A stretch of DNA of 64,000 nucleotides from Melitaea cinxia (taxonomy: Eukaryota > Arthropoda > Insecta > Lepidoptera > Nymphalidae), in the NCBI RefSeq assembly GCF_905220565.1, contig NC_059409.1, positions 3,293,501 through 3,357,500 of the forward strand. The letters run 5' to 3'. This document shows positions 47,022 to 60,500 of this stretch, in pieces (positions within the stretch are counted from its first letter, which is position 1; each line of letters starts with the position of its first letter). The position numbers and the translations under genes were made by a program. The notes beneath the pieces were generated by a model. It was not told the DNA's origin and did no database searches. It saw only the letters and a list, made by a program, of their open reading frames with translations.

Positions 47022-50000
47022 ATGAATAATAATGTGAATCTAGTAAAGTAAGTAAATATAAGTTTTATTTCGTAATCTTACAAAATTACGACATATGTAA
47101 AAATAAACTTAGAAATAAATTAAAACGTAAAAAATTAAAATTTAAAAAAATATATTTTAACGTGTGTTTTATATTGTTTTTTATTAAAATATGTTCTTGC
47201 CACGTTAATTTTAGTAACATAACAAATTTCAGTGCGAAGAAGAAGAAGAATAAACGAAAGAAAAAACCATTTTTCAAACCCAGACCACCGCTTGCCACTG
47301 TTGATCCAGCCGCTACTCTTCAAGGTCTAAGGACGATTGCTAATTTAATACAAATACATCAGCAATTTACTTTAACCGGACATCAACCGCTAATGTCTGG
47401 GCCGAGATTTAAAAAACCAATGTTTTCGGGGCATAATATCCCAGGCTTCAGCAAATCTGGACAGCAGTCAACGAGTCAGTTTTCAGGGTCAACAAGTACA
47501 AGTATTGACAATAATATAACTACATCTGATACTAATGAAAATGTTTCTCAAGATGGAGATCCATTTTACGTGCAAAAATCTGATGAAGTACAAAAAAATC
47601 AAAACCTGCAATCACAAAATCTTAACATAAGTCCCAAGCCTCCAATATCCATTTCAGATTCACAAACTGGTAATGACTCGAGAACTTTGGTAAATACTGA
47701 TCAAATTTTTGTAAATGATCAAGTTCAACGAGTCCAATCAAAAAATAATCAACAACTATTCAAATCTAAGAATATGTCAAAAATCCCCCCTAAAAAAAAT
47801 GAATTTGACGACAATAAGTTTGATGATTTTGAAATATATAATAGTCCTTCATTTATTAATTTTGAAACAACAGATGTGGTGGAATTAAATGATGATAATC
47901 TTAACATAAATCCCTCGTTCGACAACAATATAACACAAAATGATAAAGAGTAAGTTGTGAATTACTATTTCATTATTTTTATCCTTTTTTCTTAAACATG
48001 AATTAAATTTTATACCATTACATTTATAGTATCTTGTATTTGTTAAAAATATATTTGTGAAAGTATTCTGTTTGTAAAAATAGGGATGAATGTCTGAGTA
48101 CTTAAACAAAAATATCATTACAAAATGGAAATTTAACTCCTTATGGCAGTATCAAATATATGAAGTAAAATAGCTTATTGTGAGAACAATAAATTATAAA
48201 CTTAAGTTATAAAACTGTTTTTGTGCCTGCTTACAGTTAAATAGTTTATCCTTGCTCAAGAAACACTTAAAATCTTTTATAAATTAAAAAAAAAACATTA
48301 CTCTATAACAAAAGAATTACAAAAAGAGTTATTTTTAATAAGACATTACAAATTTGTCTTAACTCTTCTTCTAAAAATCATTTAATTTTCAGAAAAAGCG
48401 TAAAGAAAAACATTACAACAAATTTTCAAAATAAGTTACAAACAAAGTATGCTAAACAATCTGAAAAGAAAAATTTAAATGAGATGGGATCGACTCCAGT
48501 CTCGTCGGAGGATTCTGATAACAAACCTTCACAAGTAACTCTACAAGGTACAATTATAATTGTGTTAGCAAACGAAAAAAAAAAACTGACTTCAATTAGT
48601 TGACCAAGTAATATAATGTAAGCAGTCAAACATCAATTAAATATGCATTATTAGGGATAACCGAAAAAGTATTCATCAGATATACATCAAATATAAATGG
48701 GACCACATGATATGCACCAGCTTTCAATAAAAAAAAAGATCAAAATTAGTACCCCCCCCCGTAATTTTTTTTAAAGTAATAGACAAAAAAATACAGTCAA
48801 ATTAAGAAACAATATTTTTGAAGTCCATTATATCACGCAATAAATCATAAGTAGGTACCTAAAATAACTCAAAATGACTGCTAGTACCTACTATATTACC
48901 ATGCTTAAGTAAAACATTTCAAAATCTAAAAAAATTTAGTTCAAAGTTTTAGATTTCTTTGAACTAAATAAATGTTATTACAAAAATAATATAGATAAAA
49001 TAAAATCGATTTAATGATATATTTTATAATCGTAATCATAGAAAAATGTAATAGACTCAAAAAGTGGCCTTTTTATAAACATCCCATAACTGAATTTACG
49101 TTCTAAGTTATATCCTGTGAATGAGAAGTGGACATAACTCTTATTACATTTTCTTAAAAAAAACTCAGATAAGACTTTTCATGAACACAGAGATATTACA
49201 CAAATACAAATATACTTAATTGTACTGTAAAAGAGGAAATTTTATATTGAAAAGATAAACATAAACATGTAAAAAAGGCGGTTTTATCGCTAAAAAAGCG
49301 ATCTCTTTTTAAGGTTTGTCTAACCTCAAGCATGAAAAGGACATGGCAAAGAAATAGCATGGAGGTGTACATACATATACAGACATATGATCATACACAT
49401 ATTACATATTATATACACACAAATACTGTTTTTAAATACACATTCATATAAATATAATATGAAAGTATACAAAAAATATGTAATACGTTGCATTTCTAGA
49501 TGACGATAAGAAAAAAGCTAACAAAGAACTGCTGGAGGCCTTGTCTAGTGATATTAAGACCGTGGTTCAAGATAATATTAAATTGAATGTTTTGCAAAAA
49601 AAACCCCAACATGCACAGGAACCAGGTAAATTACTTTAAACACTACTAAGTATATAAATTAAGATTTCATTTAAATTAAGAATTTTTTTACTAATTTTTT
49701 ATTAAAGAAACAACAAAAACTAATGATTTATTGTCAATGGCAATAGTTTCTGGTAAAGTTTTAAATATTTATTAGATATGTAAGTTACCTCCTTACTCAC
49801 TAACAGGAACACAACACTGCTTGGGATATATTTATAGCAATGTTTTAACTGGCAATACCCATCTAATTTTTTTGCAGATTTTAACTTATGTAGCAATTTT
49901 TGTTTCAGTATTTGAACACCCGCCAAAAGGTGAGTGTGTACTAAATAGTTATTTGCCTCTGTTCATATCCACCTGAATAGCTAGTCTAAATATGTACATA

Positions 50001-51005
50001 TCTGTCATTTTGCTTACTAGTGATAAGTTTTGAAAGAAACTGTATAAATTGTTTGAGATATCTGGAGATAGAGAGGGAACGAGATAGAGAGATCAAAACC
50101 TTTCCCTAGCTTATCCTCTATGATTAAAAAAGAAAAAGGAACTAATTTTAAAATTTAACCAACTGAACAAAAATAAAATGTGTGCTCAATTTAATAGAAA
50201 AATAATATATAGTTAACATAACATATAGCATTGTTTTATTTTTATTTTACTATAAGCAGTCAGTGCATTTTTTCTTTCACGTAAATTAGTACTATATAAA
50301 TACTTACCTTTGTGGCGTACAATAATCTTATAATAACAATTTAAATTTTAAAGCAATAGAAATGTAGCCTATATATAATACTTTAAAAAAAAATAATAAT
50401 AATCCAAACTAAATTGTACTAAATATAATTAATCTGTCTAGAATAACCTAACGGTAATTAAAACTATTTCGTTTTCACGTTAGTTAGCTAACTTTTGACA
50501 TTAATTAAAACTTGTTTAAAAGTCCAGATGAATATATCTGTTATAAATTTGAAAAATGATTGTTAAAATTTATAAATTGTGAATTAATTTTAGGTTACTG
50601 TAAATATTTCATATTAAATGTATGTTTGGAAATATTTGTGTGTTTTTGTATATTATTAATGTTTTACAATTTATGTATATGTATTAATTAATATTAATTT
50701 TTATAGGTATTCCGAAGTCATTTCTACATCAGAGTAGGAAAAGTTCACCACAGCAACCGACTCAAACAAGTGAGTATCTAACATGTAATAGGTCATTAAA
50801 AATAAAATATATATTAGTTTTAAATGACAAAAATATTCTCCATTTTAGGCACTTAAGGATCATTAACACAACATAATAAACTCGGTCCACTATAGAAAAT
50901 GGTTTAAACGTGCAAATACTAAAAATGTTATTAATTAATTAATTAAAATAAATATAATTTTAATTTGTAAAATAACGATTTAAACGTGCCTTTGTAACCT
51001 ACTTA

Positions 51006-51080
<75 letters not shown>

Positions 51081-51550
51081 AGCAATAGCACTGTCGTACG
51101 CAATACATCGTTCGATAGTCATCTACCCTCATTTATTATATTACTCGAGTTATTCTGACGTGTATAAAACGAATAGTGCAACCGCCGCTAAGGCAGTCTT
51201 GGCTCTGGCTTGGCACGATACATTTGTTGTATCCTGCTAGTAGCTTAACCTAGACTCATTCGATAATTAATTTGTGCATACGAATTAATTGTTACATATT
51301 ATGGCGGATAACTCGAGCAGTGAAGGTGAGCGTTGATGCGCATCTCAAAGGAGATCTCCTTAAACCTACACCTGGGTCGCAAGTCCTAGGCACTGCTCTG
51401 AGTTACTCCCTCCGCCACACGATAGACACGTGTTCGGTGGACGTTATTATAATCTTTTTAAGTACTACCTACATAATATTGTAAAGAGTGCGAGTATAAC
51501 CAACTCCCGCGCCCTGCAAATATAGAAAACGAGCTTCCAACAGTCGAAAG

Positions 51551-51591
<41 letters not shown>

Positions 51592-54500
51592 TATAAAAAG
51601 TGTGCGTATACTTATATACGCACGTAAAAAGCTATACTTCATTGGCTAGGTAGCTAACTTTACGTTGCTAACTTCTTCGTTGACTAGCTAACTTTAGGGT
51701 GTCGGTATTTTGTGACGGTGTGCGCGCGCGTCGTAAAAATTTACTTGTCATTTTTCCTTAACGGGCCAAAAGAAGTATAACTTCAAAAATGTGTGTCACC
51801 TCTGACACGCGACTGGAGTTTACTCCTTTAAAACAATTACCGTAATGCTTAAAAATACATTCTTTTTTTTTCTCTTTCCGTAATACGATTACACGACTTC
51901 ACTCCCTATTTTTATTTATTTACTAGCTGACCCCGCAAACGTTTCTATGCCATATATGTTATTAACCCGCTTAACCCCCCCTTATAACTTAGGAGTATGA
52001 AAAATAGATGTTGGCCAATTCTCAGACCTACCCGATATGCCCACAAAATTTTATTAAAATCGGTCGAGCCGTTTCGGAGGAGTTCAATGTTTAACACCAT
52101 GACACGAGAATTTTATATATTAGATTTCATACCACGGCCCCTATATAGTTTGTTTCTCAAGGAATGCAATACAAAAAAAAAACATAGAAAAGCATATATA
52201 TCTGCATAATATTTTTTTCATATTCTAGATTCTCAAGAAATTCCAAGTACATCGAACATTTCACAAACGGTTCAATGGACGCCAAATCAAAATGTAAATA
52301 GTCACAACACACAATTGTCTATTCAAACTCAAAACCTCAACACAAATCAAACTCAAGTATACTCACCAACAGATATTTATCAAGAAACCCAAAATAATGA
52401 AGGTATGTCTTTAATCCTTATACACCTAAAAAACCTCCATTTGAATAAACGCAGTTAGAAGTCGAACACATTGTATATTGACTATATAATTTTTTGGATA
52501 CCTATTACTTGATTTGACAGACCTTGCGAACTGTCAAATATGTAAACTTTATGGAATCGTTACGTTTTCTGAAATTTTGCAATTACCTTCCGTTTTCGCC
52601 TTCATTTTCTTTTCGGGAATTTCAAACTCACAATCGCAGGGACTTACCACGATTTCAGTTCAGGTAAGTCTCCTGTGCCGTGTGGCTACGGCACTAAAGA
52701 ATTTAGCCACCCCCTCTCTTCCCGTGGGTGTCGTAAGAGGCGACTAAGGGATAACAAGGTTCCACAACCACCTTGGAACCTAAGAAGCCGACCGATGGCG
52801 GGATAACCATCCAACTGCTGGCTTTGAAATACACAGGCCGAAGACGGGCAGCAGCGTCTTAGGTGCGACTGCGGTCACCAACCCGCCTGCCCAGCGTGGT
52901 GACTATGGGCAAAACACATGAGTTCACGTTATTTTTGGCGTATACTTGTGGAGGCCTATGTCCAGCAGTGGACTGTATAGGCTGTAATGATGATGATGAA
53001 GTCCCCTATAAGTAAAAGTGTTGTTAGTTGCTGTGAAAGATTCAAAAATTGTTTTAAATTTAAGTAAAATTTAAAAAAAAATATCCAGAAACACGAGACG
53101 GCTCAGAGTCTCCAGATATGTTAGAGTCTGGGAGTAAACGTGTAAGCGCCTTCCAAAGATTAGGACCTCTGTCTCAGCCAAAGAAACCGAAACTGACCAT
53201 CAATTTATCTCTGAACAAGGAACAAGCCGTCAGGTGATATGTTTATATTTTACTTTCATTTTTGTTTAAAAAAAAAAATAGGCGAGTTATTTTTTGTAAA
53301 CCTTATTTTATTAAATTTTTAAAAGCATATAATTATGGAAAACTACTTACAAAGTAGTGTTTTTTTTTTCAACATTTTTGAATATCGTATCAAAAATCGA
53401 CCGCTCCAGCGGGGATCGAACCCGCGTCTCCGACTGACCGTGTCGGCGCTCTAGTCAATTAAGCTATGGAACGATGTACCCGCTAGATCGAAATTTTTGA
53501 TATGATGATTTTTATATTCGGTTTAAGCGGATAGTGTTTTTTTTAACAGTTTTGTGTGCTCGAAGATATTACACATGCATACTATTATTTAATACTGTTG
53601 GTCAAGGGGGAATCATACCGACTCGCGCTTGACCACGTTTCATAACTGCGATTTACTGTTTTTTTTTTTTTTATTAGTCGAATTAGTTTTTTTTTTCCTT
53701 TTTTTGTATCCGAAGACAAATAAATAAATTCTGCAAATGTTTGTTTTCTCATTTAAAACTCATATTTTCTCTCTTACAGAGAAGTGGTAAACGAAACACA
53801 ACAAAACATTCCCGTTCACGATCGCGATGATATCAACCAAAGTACCAATGCGATAGTCCAGAAGTATCTTCCATACTGGCCTTGGAAGAAAAATGTTGCT
53901 GTGAGGAAAAGTGTCACCATTAGGAATTCTAAAGTATGTATAATGCTATTTATATTATAAAGAGGAGACGAAAAATGTGTACTGATACAGGTTATTTCAG
54001 TGATTTTCTAGTTTTCCGTAACATATTTAGTTTAAAATAAAAACTAAATATCTTATGAATAATTTATTATAATTAACAATGTATTTTTTTTTTTTTTTCT
54101 AATTTGAATTAGCCGTTTAGTCTTTTGCTGTAATGTGTCGATGTCTATATGTGTCGGTATTAGTAAATCTGTTTCAAGGACGCTTAAGTAATTTGAAATT
54201 TTATATAGCCCAACTTATAAATTAAATTGTACAAACCTACCTTACAACCTTCAAGGTTTATCATGAATCAATGAATATACAATTGAAACGAATAGTGATA
54301 AAAATAACAATAATTACAAAAAAATTATGACATTTTTAGGCAGAGATTAAAAAATTTTCAAATTTAGAAATATTTAATAAATGCAGATTTTTTTTTATGA
54401 TTATTTTAATTTATGATATTCATTATAATTCCTGTTACAGACGGTAATGATGATGGAGAAAGAACAAATGGAAGAAGTATATGACAAGGACAGTTCTATG

Positions 54501-57500
54501 ATAATGGTAACGGTATGTATAATTTTATTAGCTATGTAATGTGGTGTTGTCTGCTTTAATTCGCTTATATGTTAAAAATTTTGTTTCTGAAAAACCGATT
54601 TCAATTACATCGACCAGTAATACTATATAGGCATACTATATAGTAATAAAATACTCAAAAACGTATTATTAGAGATAAGTCAAAAAGTACTTTTCAAATC
54701 TCGATGAAATTTTAATGGGACCACATGACATAGCCTTTCGATAAAAGAAATCATCGAAATCGGTCCACTCAGTTAAAAGTTTGAGGCAAATCAAAAAATA
54801 CATTTGAATTTATTTAACATTTCGTTGCTACCAGGTTTGTAGTTTAACCAAGAAAGTATAGCAAACATTTATATTTAGATAATATTATTTATAGATATAG
54901 ATTATGGTTATACTTGTATTCCAAATGATTTTAGAAGAAAGTACATTCTTCTCTTATTTGGAATTTTTTTTCTGAAATTTTTATAAAGTGGCAACATTGG
55001 TTCGTTTTTTTTTTACTGCTAGTTGATGAAACTACCAAACTGATTTACATAATTTTCGCGCCATTAGAAAGCTATGTAATTACCCAAAAATATGCTAAAT
55101 TGGAACAAGGCATTTTACTGTAACCCATAAAAACAAAACTATTGCCATATATTTCAAGAAATCAGACAAACATAAATATTGAAATACGACAGTACAAGTA
55201 AAACCGCAAGATACATCCAGTTTTAACTACATTAAATTAAACTTACATTGTACGTTTCAGGTCAAGGGATATCCTCAAACGTGGACCAAGGAACGCGTAC
55301 TTGATGTGCTATTAGAGAATTTGAAAGGGAATAGTTTTATTCCATTCTTTATCGAGGTAATTGCTTATATATATTATTTATAAAGTTTTTGGAGTTACTC
55401 TTTAAGAATCGATTTTCATATTATTTTTTTTATACCACTAGTTCGGCAAACAAGCGTACGGCTCACCTGATGGTAAGCGATTACCGTAGCTTATAGACGC
55501 CTGCAACACCAGAAGCGTCGCAAGTGCGTTACCGACCCAATCCCCAATCCCCCCCAGAAGCTCTGGTCACCTTACTCACCAACAGGAACACAATACTACT
55601 TGAAAACAGTATTATTCAGCTGTGATCTTCTGTAAGGTCGAGGTACTACCCCAGTCGGGCTGCTCCATATTTTGAACAGGAAATTCCTGCTGTGCCCTAC
55701 TTCAGTTAAAATATATAAGGTATGAAAAAACATATGAGGAGTAAAATCTACTGAACGAATGACCTCGTTACGTTTCTCGTAACGCCATCCCTATTGGCGG
55801 CCCAAACATTATGGCGCGAACTCGTGTGTTTTACCCGTAGTCACCACACTGGGCAGGCGGGTTGGTGACCGCAGTACTGGCTTTGTCGCACCGAAGACGC
55901 TGCTGCCCGTCTTCGCCTGTATATATGAAAGCCAGCAGTTGGATGGTTATCCCGCCATCGGTCGGCTTTTTAAGTTCCAAGGCGGTTGTGGAACCTTGTT
56001 ATCCCTTGCTCGCCTCTTACAACACCCACGGGAAGAGAGGGGTTGGCTATATTCTTTACTGCCGTAACCTCGTACCAGGATATTACAAGCTGTAGCGCAA
56101 CTGCCCATTTGAATATTGGCAAAAATACCAAAACATTTTTTTTTTCATTTCAGTTTACAACAAAAGAATGTAAATTCTTCGTGCTACGTTCACGTAAAGC
56201 ATTATTGTCCATACATTGGTTCGGTTTCGTCATAAAGACTGATGATGTCGAACTAACTATAACGATATCCCAAACATTCTTAACGGTGAAGCAGATAGAC
56301 TTTGTACCGCGACTAGTATTAAGGAAACTAATGGCGTCTATGTATAGCGAGGATAAACTGGATTTGAAGGAATTTACTTTGAAGCAAGGTAATTTTTTTG
56401 TCATTCATTCATTCATTACAGCCTATACAGTCCACTGCTGGACACAGGCCTCCACAAGTCCACGCCAAAAATAACGTGAACTCATGTGTTTTGCCCATAG
56501 TCACCACGCTGGGCAGGCGGGTTGGTTTTTTTTTGTCATTTTTGACCAATTGTAATACTTTTATTGGTAGAAATATCACAATTAGGACAGATTTTTTGTT
56601 AGATTTTGGGTATAATAATATGTGATTTTTAACATAGCTGGCCCATTAGTACCGTACTAATACTCTAACCTGCATACCTAACCTAACTCTACTTTTTGCT
56701 CTATGATTCAATATATGATATATGTAAACTAACTGTGCCCGCGACTTCGTCCGCGTGGAATTTAACAAAAAAGTTATTGTTCAGTTCGCAGAACTATAAA
56801 ATAAATATATTTCTAAAGTAAAAGTAGCTTAAGTTACTCATTATTACATCAGCTATCTGCCAGAGAAGGTCCCGTCAAAATTGATTTAGCCGTTTCAGAG
56901 ATTAACCGAAACAAACAGACACACAGATAGACAGACAAAAATTGTAAAAAATGTCATTTTCGTATATGTACAGTGTCATCATCCATATGCATTTAGAAAA
57001 AAGCAGTTATTTTAATATTACAAACAGACACTCCAATTTTATTTATTTGTATAGATTATGATTATATTTATATCTATCGATAATTACCTATAACATTTTT
57101 AATCATTAGCTTGATAATTGATTGTTTTTAATGATGTGGGTAATTGAATACCCAAATTGACTTGTAGCTCAAACTTTATCAACGTTAACCCGGGATTAAA
57201 ACTGACCAAGATAAATTCGCAACGTGTTTTTCTCTACCTAATTTTAATTTACAGCCATGTCTTATATTAAGAATACAAATTTCAGATATAAGTCATTTCA
57301 TATACTTTCCCTTGAACCGTGAGAGCAATCAGTCCGAACTTGTGCAGTTACAGAGCGACGTGTCATGGGACCGTTTGACGGAATTGGATCTATCTCACAA
57401 TAGGATCACGTGAGTATGACATGTACATGTTTTGACATGTGCATTTTTTACATGTACTCTACTGTAGAGTAATATTGTGGAAACTAAACATTTGAAAATA

Positions 57501-60500
57501 TTAAATACAATTTTAAGGGTGGGGGGGGTTATCACGTGTATTTATTTTTCATTGAACACGCGATTTCTAAACTAAAAAAAAAACTACCATCAAACACCGT
57601 GCAACCTTGATGTCTGTCTAGAAACTTATAAGACGATGCACAATTTTACATAATTCAATCAGATTATATCTGTGTTTAAAGATAATATTCTGAAATTTTC
57701 AATATACTGTGCCCAAAAATACATTTCATTTTTAGGGTTCCGTACCTCAAAAAAAAAAACGCATCCCTTATAGAATCTCTTTGTTGTCTGTCTGTCTGTA
57801 TCATAATGTATAAAGAAAAATTGTATAATAAAATCTTTGTTTTTTCAGAGCAACACATTGTATAATTTTCCGATTTCAATTTAAGTAATCAACTAATGTC
57901 TTAAATATATTATATATTATACATAATCAGTAAATGTACAGTAACTTTATAATTCCATAATATTTTTTTATTATTTCAGCACAATAGAAGGATTCAACTT
58001 GAAAACGACAACGCCGCATTTAAAAGTTCTAAATCTATCCCACAATAACATAGAGAGTGTGTTGATTTTCCTGCCATGTAAGAATTTGCCTCTGAAAACA
58101 CTAATATTGGAAGGAAATCCTCTATGCCTGGATTATATAGATCCGGATCACTATGTTACGGTTATGAGGACAATTTTTCCCAGCTTAAGGGAATTGGTAA
58201 GTGGTTTAATGGTATTTAGTAAATTTCGACAATCTCTAACCAAATAGAAATAATCGAAGTTTTTTTAACGGTTTTATTTGGTACATGATTATGTAAATGT
58301 TACAAATTGTAAGGCTTACACACACGCACACTTCTATTTGAGATTAATCATATTATTAAAACATGGAAGTACACAATTGTTTTGTTATATATCGTCGGTT
58401 AAATAAAAAAATTACATTAATCAAAAATAGCAAGTTTTGCAATCCACGCATTTAAAGTATTTACTTTTATTAAAATTAAAATTTTCCTTACATTTTTTAT
58501 ATATACATGTAAGTGTTGTTTATAATTTTAAAAGTATTTACATAAAGATTAAGATATCTTTGTTATTTTAAAAATAAAAATATTTATAAAAAATGGCAGA
58601 GCAACGTTTTCCTACAATCAATATGGCGATGACCGCAGATACCGAAATGACACCCAAATGGTATCATCTAATGAGCTTGACGTGTAATTTTATAAAGAGT
58701 CTTTCCATACAAAAATAATGCTGTTTCTCAGACTCCTTCCAGTAATAGCGTCACTTTTAGAAAATTCTGAGAAATGTCATTTTTTAATTTAACAGACGAT
58801 ATGTCACAACAGTCCGATCTTAACAATTTTGTGCAGTATTGTACTCAAAACAAGCTTGATTTGAATGTTTCCAAGTGTTTTGCTATGACTTTTTCTCGAA
58901 AATATACCACTATAAATTATCTGTATAAAATCAACAATAAGTCGCGTAACGCTTAACAAAGTTACATCTATGAAGGACTTGGGGCTTATTCAAGATTCTA
59001 AACTCTTATTTGATAGGCACATTGATTACACAGTAAAAAAGGTCTCCAAGGCTCTTAGTTTCATTATAAGGTCTACACATGAATTTAAATCTATTAAATC
59101 GATTAAAGTACTTTATTGTGTTTACGTGCGCAGTATCCTTGAGTATGCCTCTATGGTCTGGAGTCCACAATATAACGTGTATATTTCCCGTGTTGAGTCA
59201 GTACAGAAAAGGTTCTTGAGGTATCTACAATACAAGTGCGAGCAATCGGATCGCGGTTATGAGGCGAGATGCAACAGATACCACTTCTTACCCTTGGAAA
59301 AGAGACGGCAACTTTTTGATATTACGTATCTCTTAAAAATTATCAATGGCATCATTGATTGCCCTCCTTGCTGGAAAAAGTTAGCATCGGGTTCCTCGCA
59401 GATTACCAACTAGACGTACCCAACCGCTAGCAATTCCTAAAATTAATACTAATTAGCGCCGCAATTCATTCATTATTTGAGCGAGTGAGCTTTTTAACAA
59501 ACTGGCAATAAATTGTGACGAATTAGAATTGTTCTGTACTAAGCCTCAGAATGTGAGTAGATTATTTGCTTTGGAGTTCTTTGGCCCCCGCGTCGAGCGT
59601 GCAACAAATTCTTAAATACTAAAACATTCCTCATCTTCAGGGATTTTTGTTTTGTTTGTAGATTTATTGTCATTGTTTGATGGTCTCATCATTTAAATAA
59701 CCATATGCGAATACCTGTAAATGGCTTGGTCGAAATGTACAATTTGTACTCATTTAATGTCTTATTTATTTATTGTCGTTGGTTTTCCAAATAAAATAAA
59801 ATAAAATATGTCCCTCGGGAGGTGTTCTTATAAGTAGAATCAATAGAAACTTAAAACTACGTAGAGTACACCTGAATTAGTCCATATTTGTATAGCACAA
59901 TTAGAGCAATGGCAGCTCTATTCAATATAAACTAATATGTTTTAACGCAAACTAGACGAATATTTCAATTAAGAAATTAAAACAATGTAAAACCTGTACC
60001 CGTCTAAATGCATTATTATTTTTCAGGATGGAGTATCAATAACATTAAAAGGCGATTTGCCGATCTTCAAAAAGAATTATTGTCCAGAAGACGCCAAAGT
60101 TGTGATAGAGAAGTTTCTAGAAATTTTCTTTCCTCTTCTGGATGCTGATAGCGATGAAAGAATGGCTATAAAGGATTTGTATTCGAAAAAAGCGGTTATG
60201 ACGATCACTTGTAAAAGCAAATTACGTAATTACTGTTTTATACTATATCCAAAAATATATAATATATGAGATACTAATATTATATATAATAATAATGACT
60301 TGCTATTTTCAAACATTACTTGTTGACAAACAAATTTAACAATTGTTTATTTGACTACCTGCATCTAATTGCGTTTTAAAAACGGTAGACTTTTTCGAAT
60401 TTTACTCCTTTTACATAATATAACACTTCTTTCAAAGATGTAATTGTTTTTTTAGGTTACGATTCCACGTATAAGCTTATGCGAAAATTTGCGATAAAAT

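Noticed and set aside
51272..51484. 70-codon frame
   Set aside because: Lies inside the LTR-like insert, without recognisable domain.
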